From an uncultured Eubacteriales bacterium (GTDB taxonomy: Bacteria; Bacillota; Clostridia; Christensenellales; UBA1242): a DNA stretch of 28,545 bases. Position numbers and translations under genes: made by a program. The notes beneath the pieces were generated by a model. The model was not told the DNA's origin. It saw only the letters and a program-made list of their open reading frames with translations, and searched no databases. Each line of letters begins with the position of its first letter. Positions within the stretch are counted from its first letter, which is position 1. Below are positions 1-7,996 of the stretch, one piece after another. The stretch covers positions 1 to 28,545 of the forward strand of contig CAOQRA010000010.1 of NCBI GenBank assembly GCA_948512295.1, read 5' to 3'.

Positions 1-897
1 CGTAGAAAGTACTTAGCATTTATGGGAGCAAAGCTTTCAGAAAAAGCAAGAAATGATGGTGCATGGGAAAGCGATGATTACAAAGCTGGTTACTTCTTCT
101 TGCGCTCGCCTTTTTTATGCTATTATGTTGGTCGAGTATACTGTGGTGGCGATGTTGCCAGGCGCGATTGGTCCTGTACAAGCAATACTGACGTCGGCCT
201 GCGTGTCGCTTTTAACCTAATCTATAATCCAGAATGCGACCTCGTTAGAGGTTGCCGCATGGAAACAAGAAAAGCGCTGGTATGGAATCCAGAAAATGGA
301 AAAGATGAAACTGTAGAAAGCACAGCGCCTATTGTTAAATTTGGTAAGTATGATTGTATTTGGCTTAACAAAGAGGAATGTGAAGCTGCGTATGCAAAAG
401 GTGAAAAGGTAGCAATGCAACTTTGGACTCTTGACCTTGTCGCAAAAGCAGAATGTTTCAGTGAAGATGGAATCCATAACGATTATGCAAAAGCCGAGAA
501 ATTAAGAGAGCAATGCGAAAGCGTGTTTACTAAAAAAGAGCTTGCACAAATGGTTGAAGTTGAAATGTCAAGTGAAGACAGATATGAGACTGCTACGCCA
601 ATACTTGAAAATCAAGACACTGCTGTAAATACTGAAGAAAGTGATATTCACAAATTATTTGCACAAGTGGCTGCAGGTGAAATGGGCGAAGAGGGCTTGC
701 GTAAAGCGTTAAAGAGAGTTGTTTCTGATTTACGTGCAAAACCCAATGTGACAACAGAGCAAGCAAAAGCACTTGCTGACGAGATTGTAAATGAAACCAA
801 GTGGCTTGAAGAAAGTATTGAACGTAATAATGCTTTCAAGCAAATTGATAATGCGATTGAAAATATACATTTAAGTCAAGATGAAGTAGAAAACTAA
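1..897 (+). CDS. Hypervariable C-type-lectin-like family protein, copy 1 (5' end outside window)
   Basis: The frame is open from base 1 (Arg-Arg-Lys-Tyr-Leu-Ala-Phe-Met-Gly), so the ATG at 22 is internal. By comparison with the copy at 28150, about 22 codons are missing upstream. The segment from YFFLRSP to GLRVAFNL resembles the LRSP...VRPALNL module of DUF6273-type, C-type-lectin-fold proteins. Between these anchors (bases 112-195) the sequence is unlike copies 2 and 3, and it is one codon longer. Immediately after it the three genes are almost identical again. The C-terminal part is charged and helical (HKLFAQVAAGEMGEEGLRKALKR) and diverges moderately from copy 2. There is no signal peptide or membrane segment in the visible part. 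The function is unknown; I infer a ligand-binding protein whose binding face is diversified. Confidence 0.85.
   Translation, partial: RRKYLAFMGAKLSEKARNDGAWESDDYKAGYFFLRSPFLCYYVGRVYCGGDVARRDWSCTSNTDVGLRVAFNLIYNPECDLVRGCRMETRKALVWNPENGKDETVESTAPIVKFGKYDCIWLNKEECEAAYAKGEKVAMQLWTLDLVAKAECFSEDGIHNDYAKAEKLREQCESVFTKKELAQMVEVEMSSEDRYETATPILENQDTAVNTEESDIHKLFAQVAAGEMGEEGLRKALKRVVSDLRAKPNVTTEQAKALADEIVNETKWLEESIERNNAFKQIDNAIENIHLSQDEVEN
112..195 (+). other. Variable region (VR) of copy 1, DGR-like
   Basis: There are 28 codons between the invariant TCG-CCT and GGC-CTG-CGT. Aligned from the right-hand end with copies 2 and 3, codons such as TCC/CGC/TAC, GTT/AGT/TCT, GGC/AGC/GAC and AGC/TAC/GAC differ at positions 1 and 2 but share the third pyrimidine. 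That is the NNY pattern expected from AAY codons in a DGR template repeat. Confidence 0.7.
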
Positions 898-970
898 AGT
901 TTGTATTATAAAAAACTAACTAACAATTTATATTTAACAAAACTTAAAATAGAACTGACTTGAAATTTAA

Positions 971-1004
971 AAAAATATCATCTATTAGGATGATATTTTT
1001 TTAT
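971..1004. terminator. Bidirectional intrinsic terminator
   Basis: The stem AAAAATATCATC / GATGATATTTTT has a short loop and A/T tracts on both sides. It lies between the convergent copy 1 gene and the hypothetical gene at 1047-1439. Confidence 0.75.
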
Positions 1005-1046
1005 TAATTATCCAATGTGTCTCCACGTTTTTATGCCAACATAAGA

Positions 1047-1439
1047 TCAACAGTTTTCTTTAAATTCTTCAAAAATATCTTCAAACTCAATTTTTTTCTG
1101 TTGTGTTTTAGCAAGTTTTGGTTTGTAGAGCGTTAAAACTGCCCTATATTCATCAGGAAAGTCATAGGTGCATTCGTCATCTAAAATCGAGATTGAAAAG
1201 CCGCAAGCACGATCTAGCACTACAGGATGAACCATTCTTAGCACTTCGCCTTTATTATCAATATAGTCCCCTTTATATCCTCGTGCTTTCAATAAAATAG
1301 GTATTGTCATCATCTTTTCAACATTGACAAAGCCGCGAAAGCGACGAATATCTGTAGCTAAACGAATTTTCTCATCTTCGCCAATTTCCATTTTACAATA
1401 TCCGAAAAGACCTTTTAAAATATAATCTAAATTTTTCAT
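1047..1439 (-). CDS. Hypothetical protein, 130 aa
   Basis: I do not recognise a family. The protein is soluble, with a mixed N-terminal half (MKNLDYILKGLFGYCKMEIG) and a Lys/Glu-rich C-terminus (KIEFEDIFEEFKENC). There is no signal peptide or transmembrane segment. It is a separate transcription unit downstream of uvrB: TTGACA and TAAAAT boxes precede it, with the -10 ending 6 nt before the ATG, and there is no Shine-Dalgarno, so it is probably leaderless. It ends at the bidirectional terminator at 971-1004. The clean promoter and terminator support a real gene. Confidence 0.7.
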   Translation of the reverse strand: MKNLDYILKGLFGYCKMEIGEDEKIRLATDIRRFRGFVNVEKMMTIPILLKARGYKGDYIDNKGEVLRMVHPVVLDRACGFSISILDDECTYDFPDEYRAVLTLYKPKLAKTQQKKIEFEDIFEEFKENC

Positions 1440-1445
1440 AATTAT

Positions 1446-1473
1446 ATTTTATCACAAATATTTGACTTGTCAA
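1446..1473 (-). promoter_or_regulatory. Sigma-A promoter, leaderless arrangement
   Basis: A perfect TTGACA (1468-1473), a 16-nt spacer and TAAAAT (1446-1451) are followed by exactly 6 nt before the ATG at 1439. There is no ribosome binding site. Confidence 0.75.
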
Positions 1474-1482
1474 GTTGTAATT

Positions 1483-3453
1483 TTATCTATTTTTAGAATT
1501 TTTCTCTAGCAGTTTTTTAAGTTCGGAAATTTTATTACGCAGTTCAATCGCTCGTTCAAATTCAAGCTGATTTGAAGCAATCTTCATCATTGCTTTTAGT
1601 TTTTCTATCTGCTTAGGAATTTCCGTCATGCTAAGTTTTTCATCTTTAACTTTTTGACTTAATTCAAGCGTGTTTGTTATCTTTTTAATAATGGTTTTAG
1701 GCGTTATTCCATGTATTTTATTATATTCCTCTTGAATTGCACGACGTCGCTGCGTTTCGCTTATTGCCCGACGCATGCTGTCTGTTATCATATCTGCAAA
1801 CATAATTACTCTGCCGTTTGCATTTCGCGCTGCACGACCTATTGTCTGAATTAAAGCCCCCTCGCTTCGCAAAAAGCCCTCTTTATCGGCATCTAATATA
1901 CAAACAAGTTCCACTTCTGGCATGTCCAGCCCCTCACGAAGAAGATTTATACCGACAAGCACATCAAATTCGCCGCTTCTAAGTCCATTGACAATTTCCA
2001 CGCGTTCCATTGTGTCTATTTCGGAGTGCATGTACTTGGCTTTAAATTCATGGTCTAAGAGGTAATTGGTTAAACTTTCTGCCATTTTTTTAGTTAATGT
2101 AGTTACAAGTACACGAGCATTTTTTGCAATGGTCTTTTTAATTTCCACCATAAGTTGTTCAATCTGGTTTGTGATTGGTTTAATTTCAATAAGCGGGTCA
2201 AGTAGCCCTGTCGGTCTGATAACTTGCTCAACCACTTGCCCTGCACGCTCAAGTTCATATTTTGATGGAGTAGCGGAAACATATATAGTTTGCCTTAGTT
2301 TTTTATTAAATTCGTCAAAGGTGAGTGGTCTATTATCCCTAGCCGCTTCCAAACGAAAACCATAGTCTACAAGGCTTGTCTTACGTGCTTTATCACCGTT
2401 ATACATCGCACGAATTTGCGGCAAGGTCATGTGACTTTCATCTATAATTGTCAAAAAGTCCTTTGGGAAATAGTCAATCAAAGTATATGGCGGTTCGCCA
2501 GGCGCTCTGCCGTCAAAGTATCTAGAATAATTTTCAATTCCGCTGCAAAAACCGACCTCTCTCATCATTTCGACATCGTAAGCCACGCGTTGACCAATTC
2601 GCTCTGCCTCAAGAGGTTTGTTATCTATTTCAAAATTTTTAATAGCTTCACATCTATCTTTTTCAATCTCAGCTATGGCATTTTGTAAACGCTCCCGCCC
2701 AACAGCATAATGAGTCGCTGGATATATAGCGGCATATTTTAGATCGTTGATAAGCTTTCCCGAAACTGGCTCAAACTCATAAATGCGTTCCACTTCGTCA
2801 CCAAAAAACTCCACTCTAATTGCAAGTTCGCTGCTGTTTGCTGGGAAAATATCTACTACGTCACCTTTTACGCGAAAGGTGGAACGTTTGAAATCTATAT
2901 CATTTCGCATATATTGTATATCCACAAGCCGCATTAAAAGTTCGTCTCGGTCAAAGCTTTCCCCTGCCCGCAACGAAATATGCAAATTGTAATATTCGTC
3001 TGGATTACCAAGGCCATATATGCAAGAAACCGACGCAACTATGATTACGTCATCACGTTCCAAAACAGAAGAGGTGGCAGATGCTCGCAGTTTGTCTATT
3101 TCCTCATTTATAGACATATCCTTTTCAATATAAGTGTCAGAGGAAACGATATATGCCTCAGGCTGATAGTAATCATAATATGAAACAAAGTATTCCACGC
3201 GATTGTTTGGAAAAAACTCGCGAAACTCATTGCAAAGCTGCGCGGCAAGCGTTTTATTATGAGCAATCACAAGTGTAGGCTTTTTAGCTTGAGCAATTAT
3301 ATTTGCCATTGTAAAAGTCTTACCACTGCCTGTAACGCCTAAAAGTACTTGCTCTTTCAGTCCATCATTTAATCCCTCTACAAGTTTATTAATCGCTTCT
3401 GGCTGATCGCCCGCGGGCTTATAATCCGATTTAAGTTCAAATTCATTTTTCAT
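1483..3453 (-). CDS. uvrB: Excinuclease ABC subunit B
   Basis: UvrB is the damage-verifying helicase-like subunit of UvrABC nucleotide excision repair: it is loaded by UvrA and recruits UvrC. From the ATG at 3453 the protein has 656 residues, normal for the family. An upstream in-frame TTG at 3471 is rejected because family members start near this ATG with a ...SDYKPAGDQPEAI segment. Visible motifs are Walker A GVTGSGKT (about residues 39-46), the damage-sensing beta-hairpin SYYDYYQPEAYI, Walker B-type DESH, motif QTIGRAARN, and a C-terminal UVR coiled coil (LEFERAIELRNKISELKK) for UvrC/UvrA contact. It is transcribed alone. A TATACT box 6 nt upstream of the ATG and no Shine-Dalgarno suggest leaderless translation. 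LexA control was not identified. Confidence 0.97.
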   Translation of the reverse strand: MKNEFELKSDYKPAGDQPEAINKLVEGLNDGLKEQVLLGVTGSGKTFTMANIIAQAKKPTLVIAHNKTLAAQLCNEFREFFPNNRVEYFVSYYDYYQPEAYIVSSDTYIEKDMSINEEIDKLRASATSSVLERDDVIIVASVSCIYGLGNPDEYYNLHISLRAGESFDRDELLMRLVDIQYMRNDIDFKRSTFRVKGDVVDIFPANSSELAIRVEFFGDEVERIYEFEPVSGKLINDLKYAAIYPATHYAVGRERLQNAIAEIEKDRCEAIKNFEIDNKPLEAERIGQRVAYDVEMMREVGFCSGIENYSRYFDGRAPGEPPYTLIDYFPKDFLTIIDESHMTLPQIRAMYNGDKARKTSLVDYGFRLEAARDNRPLTFDEFNKKLRQTIYVSATPSKYELERAGQVVEQVIRPTGLLDPLIEIKPITNQIEQLMVEIKKTIAKNARVLVTTLTKKMAESLTNYLLDHEFKAKYMHSEIDTMERVEIVNGLRSGEFDVLVGINLLREGLDMPEVELVCILDADKEGFLRSEGALIQTIGRAARNANGRVIMFADMITDSMRRAISETQRRRAIQEEYNKIHGITPKTIIKKITNTLELSQKVKDEKLSMTEIPKQIEKLKAMMKIASNQLEFERAIELRNKISELKKLLEKNSKNR

Positions 3454-3459
3454 AACATT

Positions 3460-3465
3460 AGTATA
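3460..3465 (-). promoter_or_regulatory. -10 box of uvrB, leaderless arrangement
   Basis: TATACT ends 6 nt before the uvrB ATG. No good -35 lies at 16-18 nt upstream, so the promoter call rests on the -10 box and its shared spacing with eight other genes here. Confidence 0.5.
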
Positions 3466-3503
3466 CACCAAAAATATAAAAAAGCATATCTATTTTCAAA
3501 AGT

Positions 3504-3749
3504 TCAATGAAAATAAGCGGCGATAAAGTCAAGAACAAACTCAATAAGTTCATCTTCTCGATTGGCAATTAATGCTCCTTGCACTTCATCTAATTGATAA
3601 AATAGCTTATTTTGTTTTCTATTGAAAGTCTCTTGCAGTCTTTCGTTGACTACATCGCATTCTTCTTGAAGCTTATTGTGGCGTTTAGAAAGCGGTTTTT
3701 CGCTAAACTCTCTCATAATAATCTTTACAATATCAATTTTATTTTTCAT
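3504..3749 (-). CDS. Small helical protein, possibly DUF6809-like, 81 aa
   Basis: The product is short, soluble and predicted helical, with charged heptad-like stretches (KLQEECDVVNERLQETFNRKQ) and a hydrophobic end (ELIEFVLDFIAAYFH). The layout, a coiled-coil pair followed by an aliphatic helix, recalls small DUF6809-type proteins of Firmicutes, but this is from memory and uncertain. A strong Shine-Dalgarno GGAGG precedes the ATG. The gene is divergent from the Xre-type repressor at 3845 and has a near-consensus promoter whose spacer contains the perfect palindrome GCAGTATACTGC, so the repressor probably controls it. Its biochemical role is unknown. Confidence 0.7.
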   Translation of the reverse strand: MKNKIDIVKIIMREFSEKPLSKRHNKLQEECDVVNERLQETFNRKQNKLFYQLDEVQGALIANREDELIEFVLDFIAAYFH

Positions 3750-3769
3750 ATTTTGCCTCCACGGTCATT

Positions 3770-3799
3770 ATTATATAAGCAGTATACTGCTCATGTCAA
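3770..3799 (-). promoter_or_regulatory. Sigma-A promoter with palindromic operator in the spacer
   Basis: TTGACA (3794-3799), an 18-nt spacer and TATAAT (3770-3775) drive the 81-aa gene. The perfect 12-bp palindrome GCAGTATACTGC (3779-3790) fills the spacer. A looser AGCAT...ATGCT inverted pair lies closer to the divergent xre gene. Placement inside the promoter fits a repressor operator. Confidence 0.65.
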
Positions 3800-3844
3800 G
3801 CATTTAAGCAATATAATGCTAAAATTTATTAAAAAGGGGGCAAT

Positions 3845-4048
3845 ATGAACAAGTTTGCAAAGAGATTAAAAGAGTTAAGGTTGGAATTAAAACTATCACA
3901 ACGAGATTTAGCAAAGAAAACGGGTATCAGCCAGACTTCAATATCTGCTTATGAATTAAACAAAATCGCAGCAACAGTTGATGTCATTATCACTTTGTGT
4001 TTATTCTTCCAAGTATCAGCGGGCTATCTTATTGGTTTAGAGGAATAA
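3845..4048 (+). CDS. Xre-family HTH transcriptional regulator, 67 aa
   Basis: This is a single Cro/C1-type helix-turn-helix domain: FAKRLKELRLELKLSQRDLAKKTG is followed by the recognition helix ISQTSISAYELNK and a second helical pair. At 67 residues it is essentially only the DNA-binding domain, as in small phage- or element-derived repressors. The ribosome binding site is AGGGGG, 5 nt before the ATG. It is divergent from the 81-aa gene, and the shared 95-bp intergenic region holds the palindrome GCAGTATACTGC, its likely operator. The pair could be a remnant of a mobile element, but no integrase or toxin-like partner is visible. Confidence 0.9.
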   Translation: MNKFAKRLKELRLELKLSQRDLAKKTGISQTSISAYELNKIAATVDVIITLCLFFQVSAGYLIGLEE

Positions 4049-4060
4049 TCAAACAACTTT

Positions 4061-4205
4061 GTCATTTCAGGCTTTGTGCCGCGAGATGTTTGACTGCGTA
4101 TTCCGCTGTCATTTCGACCAAAGCACTCCCTAGATTTCTCCATTTCGCGCTGTAAGCGCTCCAGTCGAAATGACAGTGGGAGTGCGACGCTGAGAAATCT
4201 CATCC
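4061..4205. repeat. Dispersed intergenic repeat with inverted arms
   Basis: CTGTCATTTCGAC (4106-4118) and its exact complement GTCGAAATGACAG (4164-4176) form a 13-bp inverted repeat around GATTTCTCC/GAGAAATCT sequences. The same GTCATTTCGACC...GAGAAATCT vocabulary recurs in the blocks at 16070-16457 and 27790-28078, so it belongs to a family of dispersed non-coding repeats. Confidence 0.75.
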
Positions 4206-4285
4206 TCAATTCTTCATTTTTCATTTATCATTATTTTCACACATTTTGCGATATCCGCACATAAAGTATTATTGAGGGCTGCAAA

Positions 4286-4744
4286 ATGAGATATGAAGAC
4301 GATAGGCTTCTATCACTTGACGAATATGCTGTAATGGCTAAAGCGTATAGTGATGGTTTAAAAAAACAAGGTTTTATGTTTATTCAAGTAGACGCACGTG
4401 AAAACGATGAACAAGTAAACGAAATCTTTGAAATTTTTACACAAATTGCAAGTCTATTAAAATACTTAAATGGCTTTCTTGGCACTGACAGACTTCTTAA
4501 ACTTACACAAAAGCAATTAAGTGCATATCAAGTTATGTATCCCTCGTGTGAACTGTCTATTTCTTATAGGATACGTGGCGATAAAACCAGATGCTTTCTG
4601 CATTTGCTTTCACTGGAAAGCAAACTACTGGGCAGACTGCTTATCCTTATTGAAAGATCTCCTTTTTCAAATCATCTTAGTTCTTTTGTTAAAGAACGAC
4701 TATATCTCTGTGGCGAAATTTATAAAATGACGGGAATTATTTAA
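4286..4744 (+). CDS. Hypothetical protein, 152 aa
   Basis: I recognise no family. The protein is soluble and predicted mostly alpha-helical. It opens with MRYEDDRLLSLDEYAVMAKAYSDGLKKQGFMF, then EQVNEIFEIFTQIASLLKYLNGFL, and ends with FVKERLYLCGEIYKMTGII. There is no signal peptide or membrane span. A purine-rich ribosome binding site (TTGAGGG) lies about 8 nt before the ATG. It is monocistronic, and its stop codon lies inside a bidirectional terminator shared with the convergent gene at 4761. Confidence 0.65.
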   Translation: MRYEDDRLLSLDEYAVMAKAYSDGLKKQGFMFIQVDARENDEQVNEIFEIFTQIASLLKYLNGFLGTDRLLKLTQKQLSAYQVMYPSCELSISYRIRGDKTRCFLHLLSLESKLLGRLLILIERSPFSNHLSSFVKERLYLCGEIYKMTGII

Positions 4745-4758
4745 TTCTCGTCATTTTT
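4726..4758. terminator. Bidirectional intrinsic terminator
   Basis: AAATGACGGGAATTA pairs with TAATTCTCGTCATTT (one wobble) over a 2-nt loop and ends in a T tract. It spans the stop codon of the 152-aa gene and faces the convergent gene. Confidence 0.75.
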
Positions 4759-4760
4759 AA

Positions 4761-5318
4761 CTAATCTTTTACCTTTAAAATTTCAATAGCTGCTGGCACT
4801 ATGCTGTCTACCGTTTTACGTAAGTCGCGAAATGTTTCACTTTTGTAAGGCGCGTGAGCGTCACGAGCTTTGGACAAAGCTTCCGCATCCAAGTCAAGCT
4901 TATCTACAATAGCCTCGCAGATTGCCTGCCCTATGATTGCGACATAGTTATATTCACTTATTTGTTTAATTAAGGCAATTTGGTCATAAGCTTTATCTTC
5001 AATAATTTGTTCATAGGTATACTCTAAGAAAAACTGTAACTTTTCAATAGCAAAAATATTACCTTTTGCCGCCGCCAAGAATTCATAATACATATACTTT
5101 AAATAATCTTCTTGAAGCATGTCGTCAATGCCACGGCTGTAAAAATAGCCGACAACGTCAAGCATGATAGCGTCGCCTTTGCCCGCTTTTTCTAATGCTT
5201 TTGAGAACACCTCTTGAAATTCTGCCCGTGACTTTTCTGCTGCAGCATTGATATCTTTACGCCACTTTTGAAATTGCTTCAAAGCGACGGCTTTAGGAAT
5301 AAAATCATAATATCTCAT
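4761..5318 (-). CDS. Hypothetical alpha-helical protein, 185 aa
   Basis: The family is unknown. The sequence is almost entirely helical and Ala/Glu/Lys-rich (NAAAEKSRAEFQEVFSKALEKAGKGD, then YEFLAAAKGNIFAIEKLQFFLEYTYEQ), which distantly recalls Sel1/TPR-type repeat proteins, though I cannot define a repeat. There is no signal peptide or transmembrane helix. A GAGGT ribosome binding site precedes the ATG, with a TAAAAT-like -10 further upstream, so this gene has a normal leader, unlike several neighbours. It follows the RNA methyltransferase gene by 38 nt on the same strand, so partial co-transcription is possible. Confidence 0.65.
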   Translation of the reverse strand: MRYYDFIPKAVALKQFQKWRKDINAAAEKSRAEFQEVFSKALEKAGKGDAIMLDVVGYFYSRGIDDMLQEDYLKYMYYEFLAAAKGNIFAIEKLQFFLEYTYEQIIEDKAYDQIALIKQISEYNYVAIIGQAICEAIVDKLDLDAEALSKARDAHAPYKSETFRDLRKTVDSIVPAAIEILKVKD

Positions 5319-5356
5319 AATTACCTCATAAATATTTTAACATATATGTTTGCACT

Positions 5357-6562
5357 TTAGCAAGTTTTTAAGGAAAGCTTTGTCAAAATTTCAAAATTAG
5401 AAGTGCGAGGAAACATGTCGAATATTGTAACAGCGCTAACTTCGAAGTTTGTCAGCCTTTGTAAATCTCTGACAAGTGAGGCGCGATTACAAGAAATGTA
5501 TATAATTTGCTTGACGCCAGAGGAATTTATTGCACTGCAAACTTCACTGTCAAGGCCACCGCGTGGCGGATCTACAATTATATAATCAAAGCCATTAAAG
5601 TTTACGTTTTTACAATCATCATTAATATTGATAAGATTTTTAATGCCGTTCTTTTCTTTTAATTTTTGCGCACTTTCATGCTCCGCTGTGCCAAGTTCCA
5701 CCCCTGTCACGCTCATTGCACTTTTTGCAAGCATAGCACTAAGTATTCCGGCACCGCTGTATGCGTTTAGCACCTTTTTCCCACTACAAAGTGATAACAC
5801 TTCATGATATAGTTTATCACAAATTTCATCATTTATTTGTTTAAAAGCTCGCACATCATACTCGACTTGCAAACCGAAAGTAATACAGTTTATTGGCTTT
5901 TGGGAATATGAATACAGCTTATTTTTATTTGAGTAAAAAATTTTAAAATCGCCAAGCACTAGGTCTAAGCCTGAAAAGTCAAACTCCAATTCTTGGTTGA
6001 ATACAAAGTATACGCAATATTGTTTTTCAAACTTTCGAATATACACATTGTTAAGCTTGGCTTGCAAGTGATTGTTTTTTACAAAGCTGTTTAATTTTTC
6101 CAAAGCAAAATTCATTTTATCATCTATCAAAAGACACTTTTCTATGTGTATAACCTTGTCACTTCCCGCTTGTTTTAGCCCTAGTCCTTTTTCACACGGA
6201 AAAAGTTTTATTTTATTTCGATAGCAATATGTGTTTTTCGCTTCAACTACTTTGACCTCGCAATTGCAATTGACTTTTTTAAGCTGCCTTAGAAATAGCT
6301 CTTTTTTAAGTTTTAACTCGTTTTGATAACCTATGTGCTGAAAATCACAGCCGCCACAACGGGTAAAATATGGGCAAGGTGCCACCTGCCTTTCTGGCGA
6401 TGCCTTAATGACATTATTAAGTGTGCCTTTGATAAAAGAAGCGGTCTCTTTTTGAACATCAAACTCTACCTCTTCGCCGACTATAGTGTATGGCACAAAA
6501 CAAACTTTACCCTTTTGGCGACCTACCCCCTCGCCATCATATCCAAAATCATCAATCTTCAT
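5357..6562 (-). CDS. RNA (uracil-5-)methyltransferase, RlmD/RlmCD/TrmA type
   Basis: It is predicted to transfer a methyl group from S-adenosylmethionine to C5 of a uridine in 23S rRNA or tRNA. The N-terminal TRAM domain (about residues 1-50, FGYDGEGVGRQKGKVCFVPY) is followed by an iron-sulfur cluster motif CPYFTRCGGC (residues 63-72) with a later Cys in EKCLLIDD. The C-terminal Rossmann domain shows the SAM loop LNAYSGAGILSAMLA, the VDPPRGG motif, and the catalytic Cys in IYISCNRASLVRDL. Its 401 aa is slightly short for the family (usually about 430-460). Its ATG overlaps the end of engB by 11 nt, so translation is probably coupled. Target specificity (U747, U1939 or tRNA U54) cannot be read from the sequence. 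Confidence 0.93.
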   Translation of the reverse strand: MKIDDFGYDGEGVGRQKGKVCFVPYTIVGEEVEFDVQKETASFIKGTLNNVIKASPERQVAPCPYFTRCGGCDFQHIGYQNELKLKKELFLRQLKKVNCNCEVKVVEAKNTYCYRNKIKLFPCEKGLGLKQAGSDKVIHIEKCLLIDDKMNFALEKLNSFVKNNHLQAKLNNVYIRKFEKQYCVYFVFNQELEFDFSGLDLVLGDFKIFYSNKNKLYSYSQKPINCITFGLQVEYDVRAFKQINDEICDKLYHEVLSLCSGKKVLNAYSGAGILSAMLAKSAMSVTGVELGTAEHESAQKLKEKNGIKNLININDDCKNVNFNGFDYIIVDPPRGGLDSEVCSAINSSGVKQIIYISCNRASLVRDLQRLTNFEVSAVTIFDMFPRTSNFEILTKLSLKTC

Positions 6563-7148
6563 TTAAAGCCTCAAGCTTGCCCTCAATAAAATCAAGGACT
6601 TTGTCTTTACCAAGCCCGCTTTCGCTGCTTGTAACAATGATAAGCTCCTCACGTACCCCCAGCATTCTAGCAAGTTTAGTTTTATATTGCGGATGTTTAC
6701 TTTTTGCAATTTTATCCGCTTTAGTTGCCAATATGCTAAATGGAATTTCATTAAAAATCAAAAATTTGAGCATTTGCTTGTCAAGTTCGGAGGGTTCATG
6801 CCGCAAGTCAATAAGTACAAAAACACTGACAAGGCTTTGTGAGCCCACCAAATATTCCCCCATAAGACCTGCCCAAACATCAAGCTGTTTATGCCCTACT
6901 TTTGCATAGCCATAACCTGGGAGGTCAACAAAACGAAAGCCATCATTTATGTCAAAATAGTTGACCATTTTTGTAAGCCCTGGCGTTGACGAAGTTTTAC
7001 AAAGATGCTTTTGACCGACAAGCATATTGATAAGGCTGCTTTTGCCGACATTGCTACGACCAACAAAAGCAAACTCAGGCACGCCATCACAAATGAGTTT
7101 CTCTTTATCTACCACACTGGTTTTATATACCGCTTTTTTAATTAACAT
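6552..7148 (-). CDS. engB: Ribosome-biogenesis GTP-binding protein EngB/YsxC
   Basis: This is an essential TRAFAC-class GTPase that helps late assembly of the 50S ribosomal subunit. All G motifs are visible: G1 GRSNVGKSSLIN, G2 in TSSTPGLTK, G3 DLPGYG, G4 ATKAD and G5 TSSESG. The 198-aa length is typical. The gene overlaps the downstream RNA methyltransferase by 11 nt; both would act on ribosome or RNA maturation, which fits a two-gene unit. Its ATG is preceded by TATAAT at a 6-nt gap and no Shine-Dalgarno, predicting a leaderless message. Confidence 0.97.
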   Translation of the reverse strand: MLIKKAVYKTSVVDKEKLICDGVPEFAFVGRSNVGKSSLINMLVGQKHLCKTSSTPGLTKMVNYFDINDGFRFVDLPGYGYAKVGHKQLDVWAGLMGEYLVGSQSLVSVFVLIDLRHEPSELDKQMLKFLIFNEIPFSILATKADKIAKSKHPQYKTKLARMLGVREELIIVTSSESGLGKDKVLDFIEGKLEALNED

Positions 7149-7154
7149 AGGGCT

Positions 7155-7182
7155 ATTATATCATAAATTCACATAGTAACAA
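7155..7182 (-). promoter_or_regulatory. Promoter of engB, leaderless arrangement
   Basis: TATAAT (7155-7160) ends 6 nt before the engB ATG. TTGTTA (7177-7182) lies 16 nt upstream as a 4/6 -35 match. Confidence 0.65.
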
Positions 7183-7189
7183 AGCATAT

Positions 7190-7990
7190 TTAATTATCTA
7201 TTTCCAAAAACACTGGCAAATGGTCACTATAAGGCAGCTCTAAAATCTCGCACTTTTTAAGTTTTAAAGCAAGCTCGTTGCTAGAGATTATGTAATCTAT
7301 ACGATACTTCCAACTTTGATAAGAAAAGTCATAGCGAGAACGATAACTCCTCCAAGAGTACTCAACCTTTTCAGGATTTAAATACCTAAAGCAATCCGTC
7401 ATGCCTAGATTGAGTATTTTAGTGAATGCCTCACGTTCAATCGGAAGAAATACCGACTTTGTCTTGCACTCTCGCGGATTTGTAAGGTCGATTTCGTTAT
7501 GCGCAATATTAAAATCGCCTACACATATCACACTATACTGCTTTTTGAGTTCTGCGATAAAGTCTGTCAAGGCTTGCAAATACTGCATTTTAAATTCTAG
7601 CCTGCTATTGCCGTTTGGAATGTAAGCATTTATTATAGCTAAATTGCCAAGTATTATAGTCGTCGTCCGCCCCTCGTCATCTGTCCAAAGCTTTCCCATA
7701 TCGTAAAGAACTTTATCAGGTTTAACTTTGCTTAAAATTAATGTACCCGCATAACCTGCAATCTTGCCACAGTTGTAAACTGCGTGAAATTCCCCCAACT
7801 TGTCTTTAATCTCATCTTGAAATAGACTAAGTTGGTTATCTGACGGAAACAAAATTTCCATTGTTTGTGCCTCATCACAGCGCACCTCTTGAAAGCAATA
7901 AACGTCAGCGTCAGACTTCTCTAGCCAATCTATAAGCCCGCGTTTAGTTGCCGCACGTATTCCGTTTAAATTATATGTCACAATTTTCAT
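7190..7990 (-). CDS. Exodeoxyribonuclease III (AP endonuclease, ExoIII family)
   Basis: It is predicted to cleave abasic sites and remove 3' blocking groups in base-excision repair. Visible EEP-family motifs are NLNGIRAA at the N-terminus, the metal-binding Glu in CFQEVRCDE, GDFNIAHNEIDL (Asp/Asn pair), the substrate-binding segment SWRSYRSRYD...WKYRIDYI, and the terminal catalytic SDHLPVFLE. The length of 266 aa suits the family. YAGTLILSK is the usual G-[TV]-x-[IL] strand. The gene lies immediately upstream of engB but has its own promoter; a TATAAT box 6 nt from the ATG and no Shine-Dalgarno again suggest leaderless translation. The name exoA or xthA depends on the convention used. Confidence 0.95.
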   Translation of the reverse strand: MKIVTYNLNGIRAATKRGLIDWLEKSDADVYCFQEVRCDEAQTMEILFPSDNQLSLFQDEIKDKLGEFHAVYNCGKIAGYAGTLILSKVKPDKVLYDMGKLWTDDEGRTTTIILGNLAIINAYIPNGNSRLEFKMQYLQALTDFIAELKKQYSVICVGDFNIAHNEIDLTNPRECKTKSVFLPIEREAFTKILNLGMTDCFRYLNPEKVEYSWRSYRSRYDFSYQSWKYRIDYIISSNELALKLKKCEILELPYSDHLPVFLEIDN

Positions 7991-7996
7991 ATTCTA

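Noticed and set aside
112..195. Explaining the variable regions by frameshift or sequencing errors
   Set aside because: The flanks stay in frame in all three copies, fixed Trp, Ala, Thr and Gly codons recur at the same columns, and third bases are conserved, which random error would not give.
4024..4224. Minus-strand frame of 66 codons after the Xre gene
   Set aside because: It is made up of the intergenic repeat read in one frame; low-complexity Arg/Ser content and no ribosome binding site.
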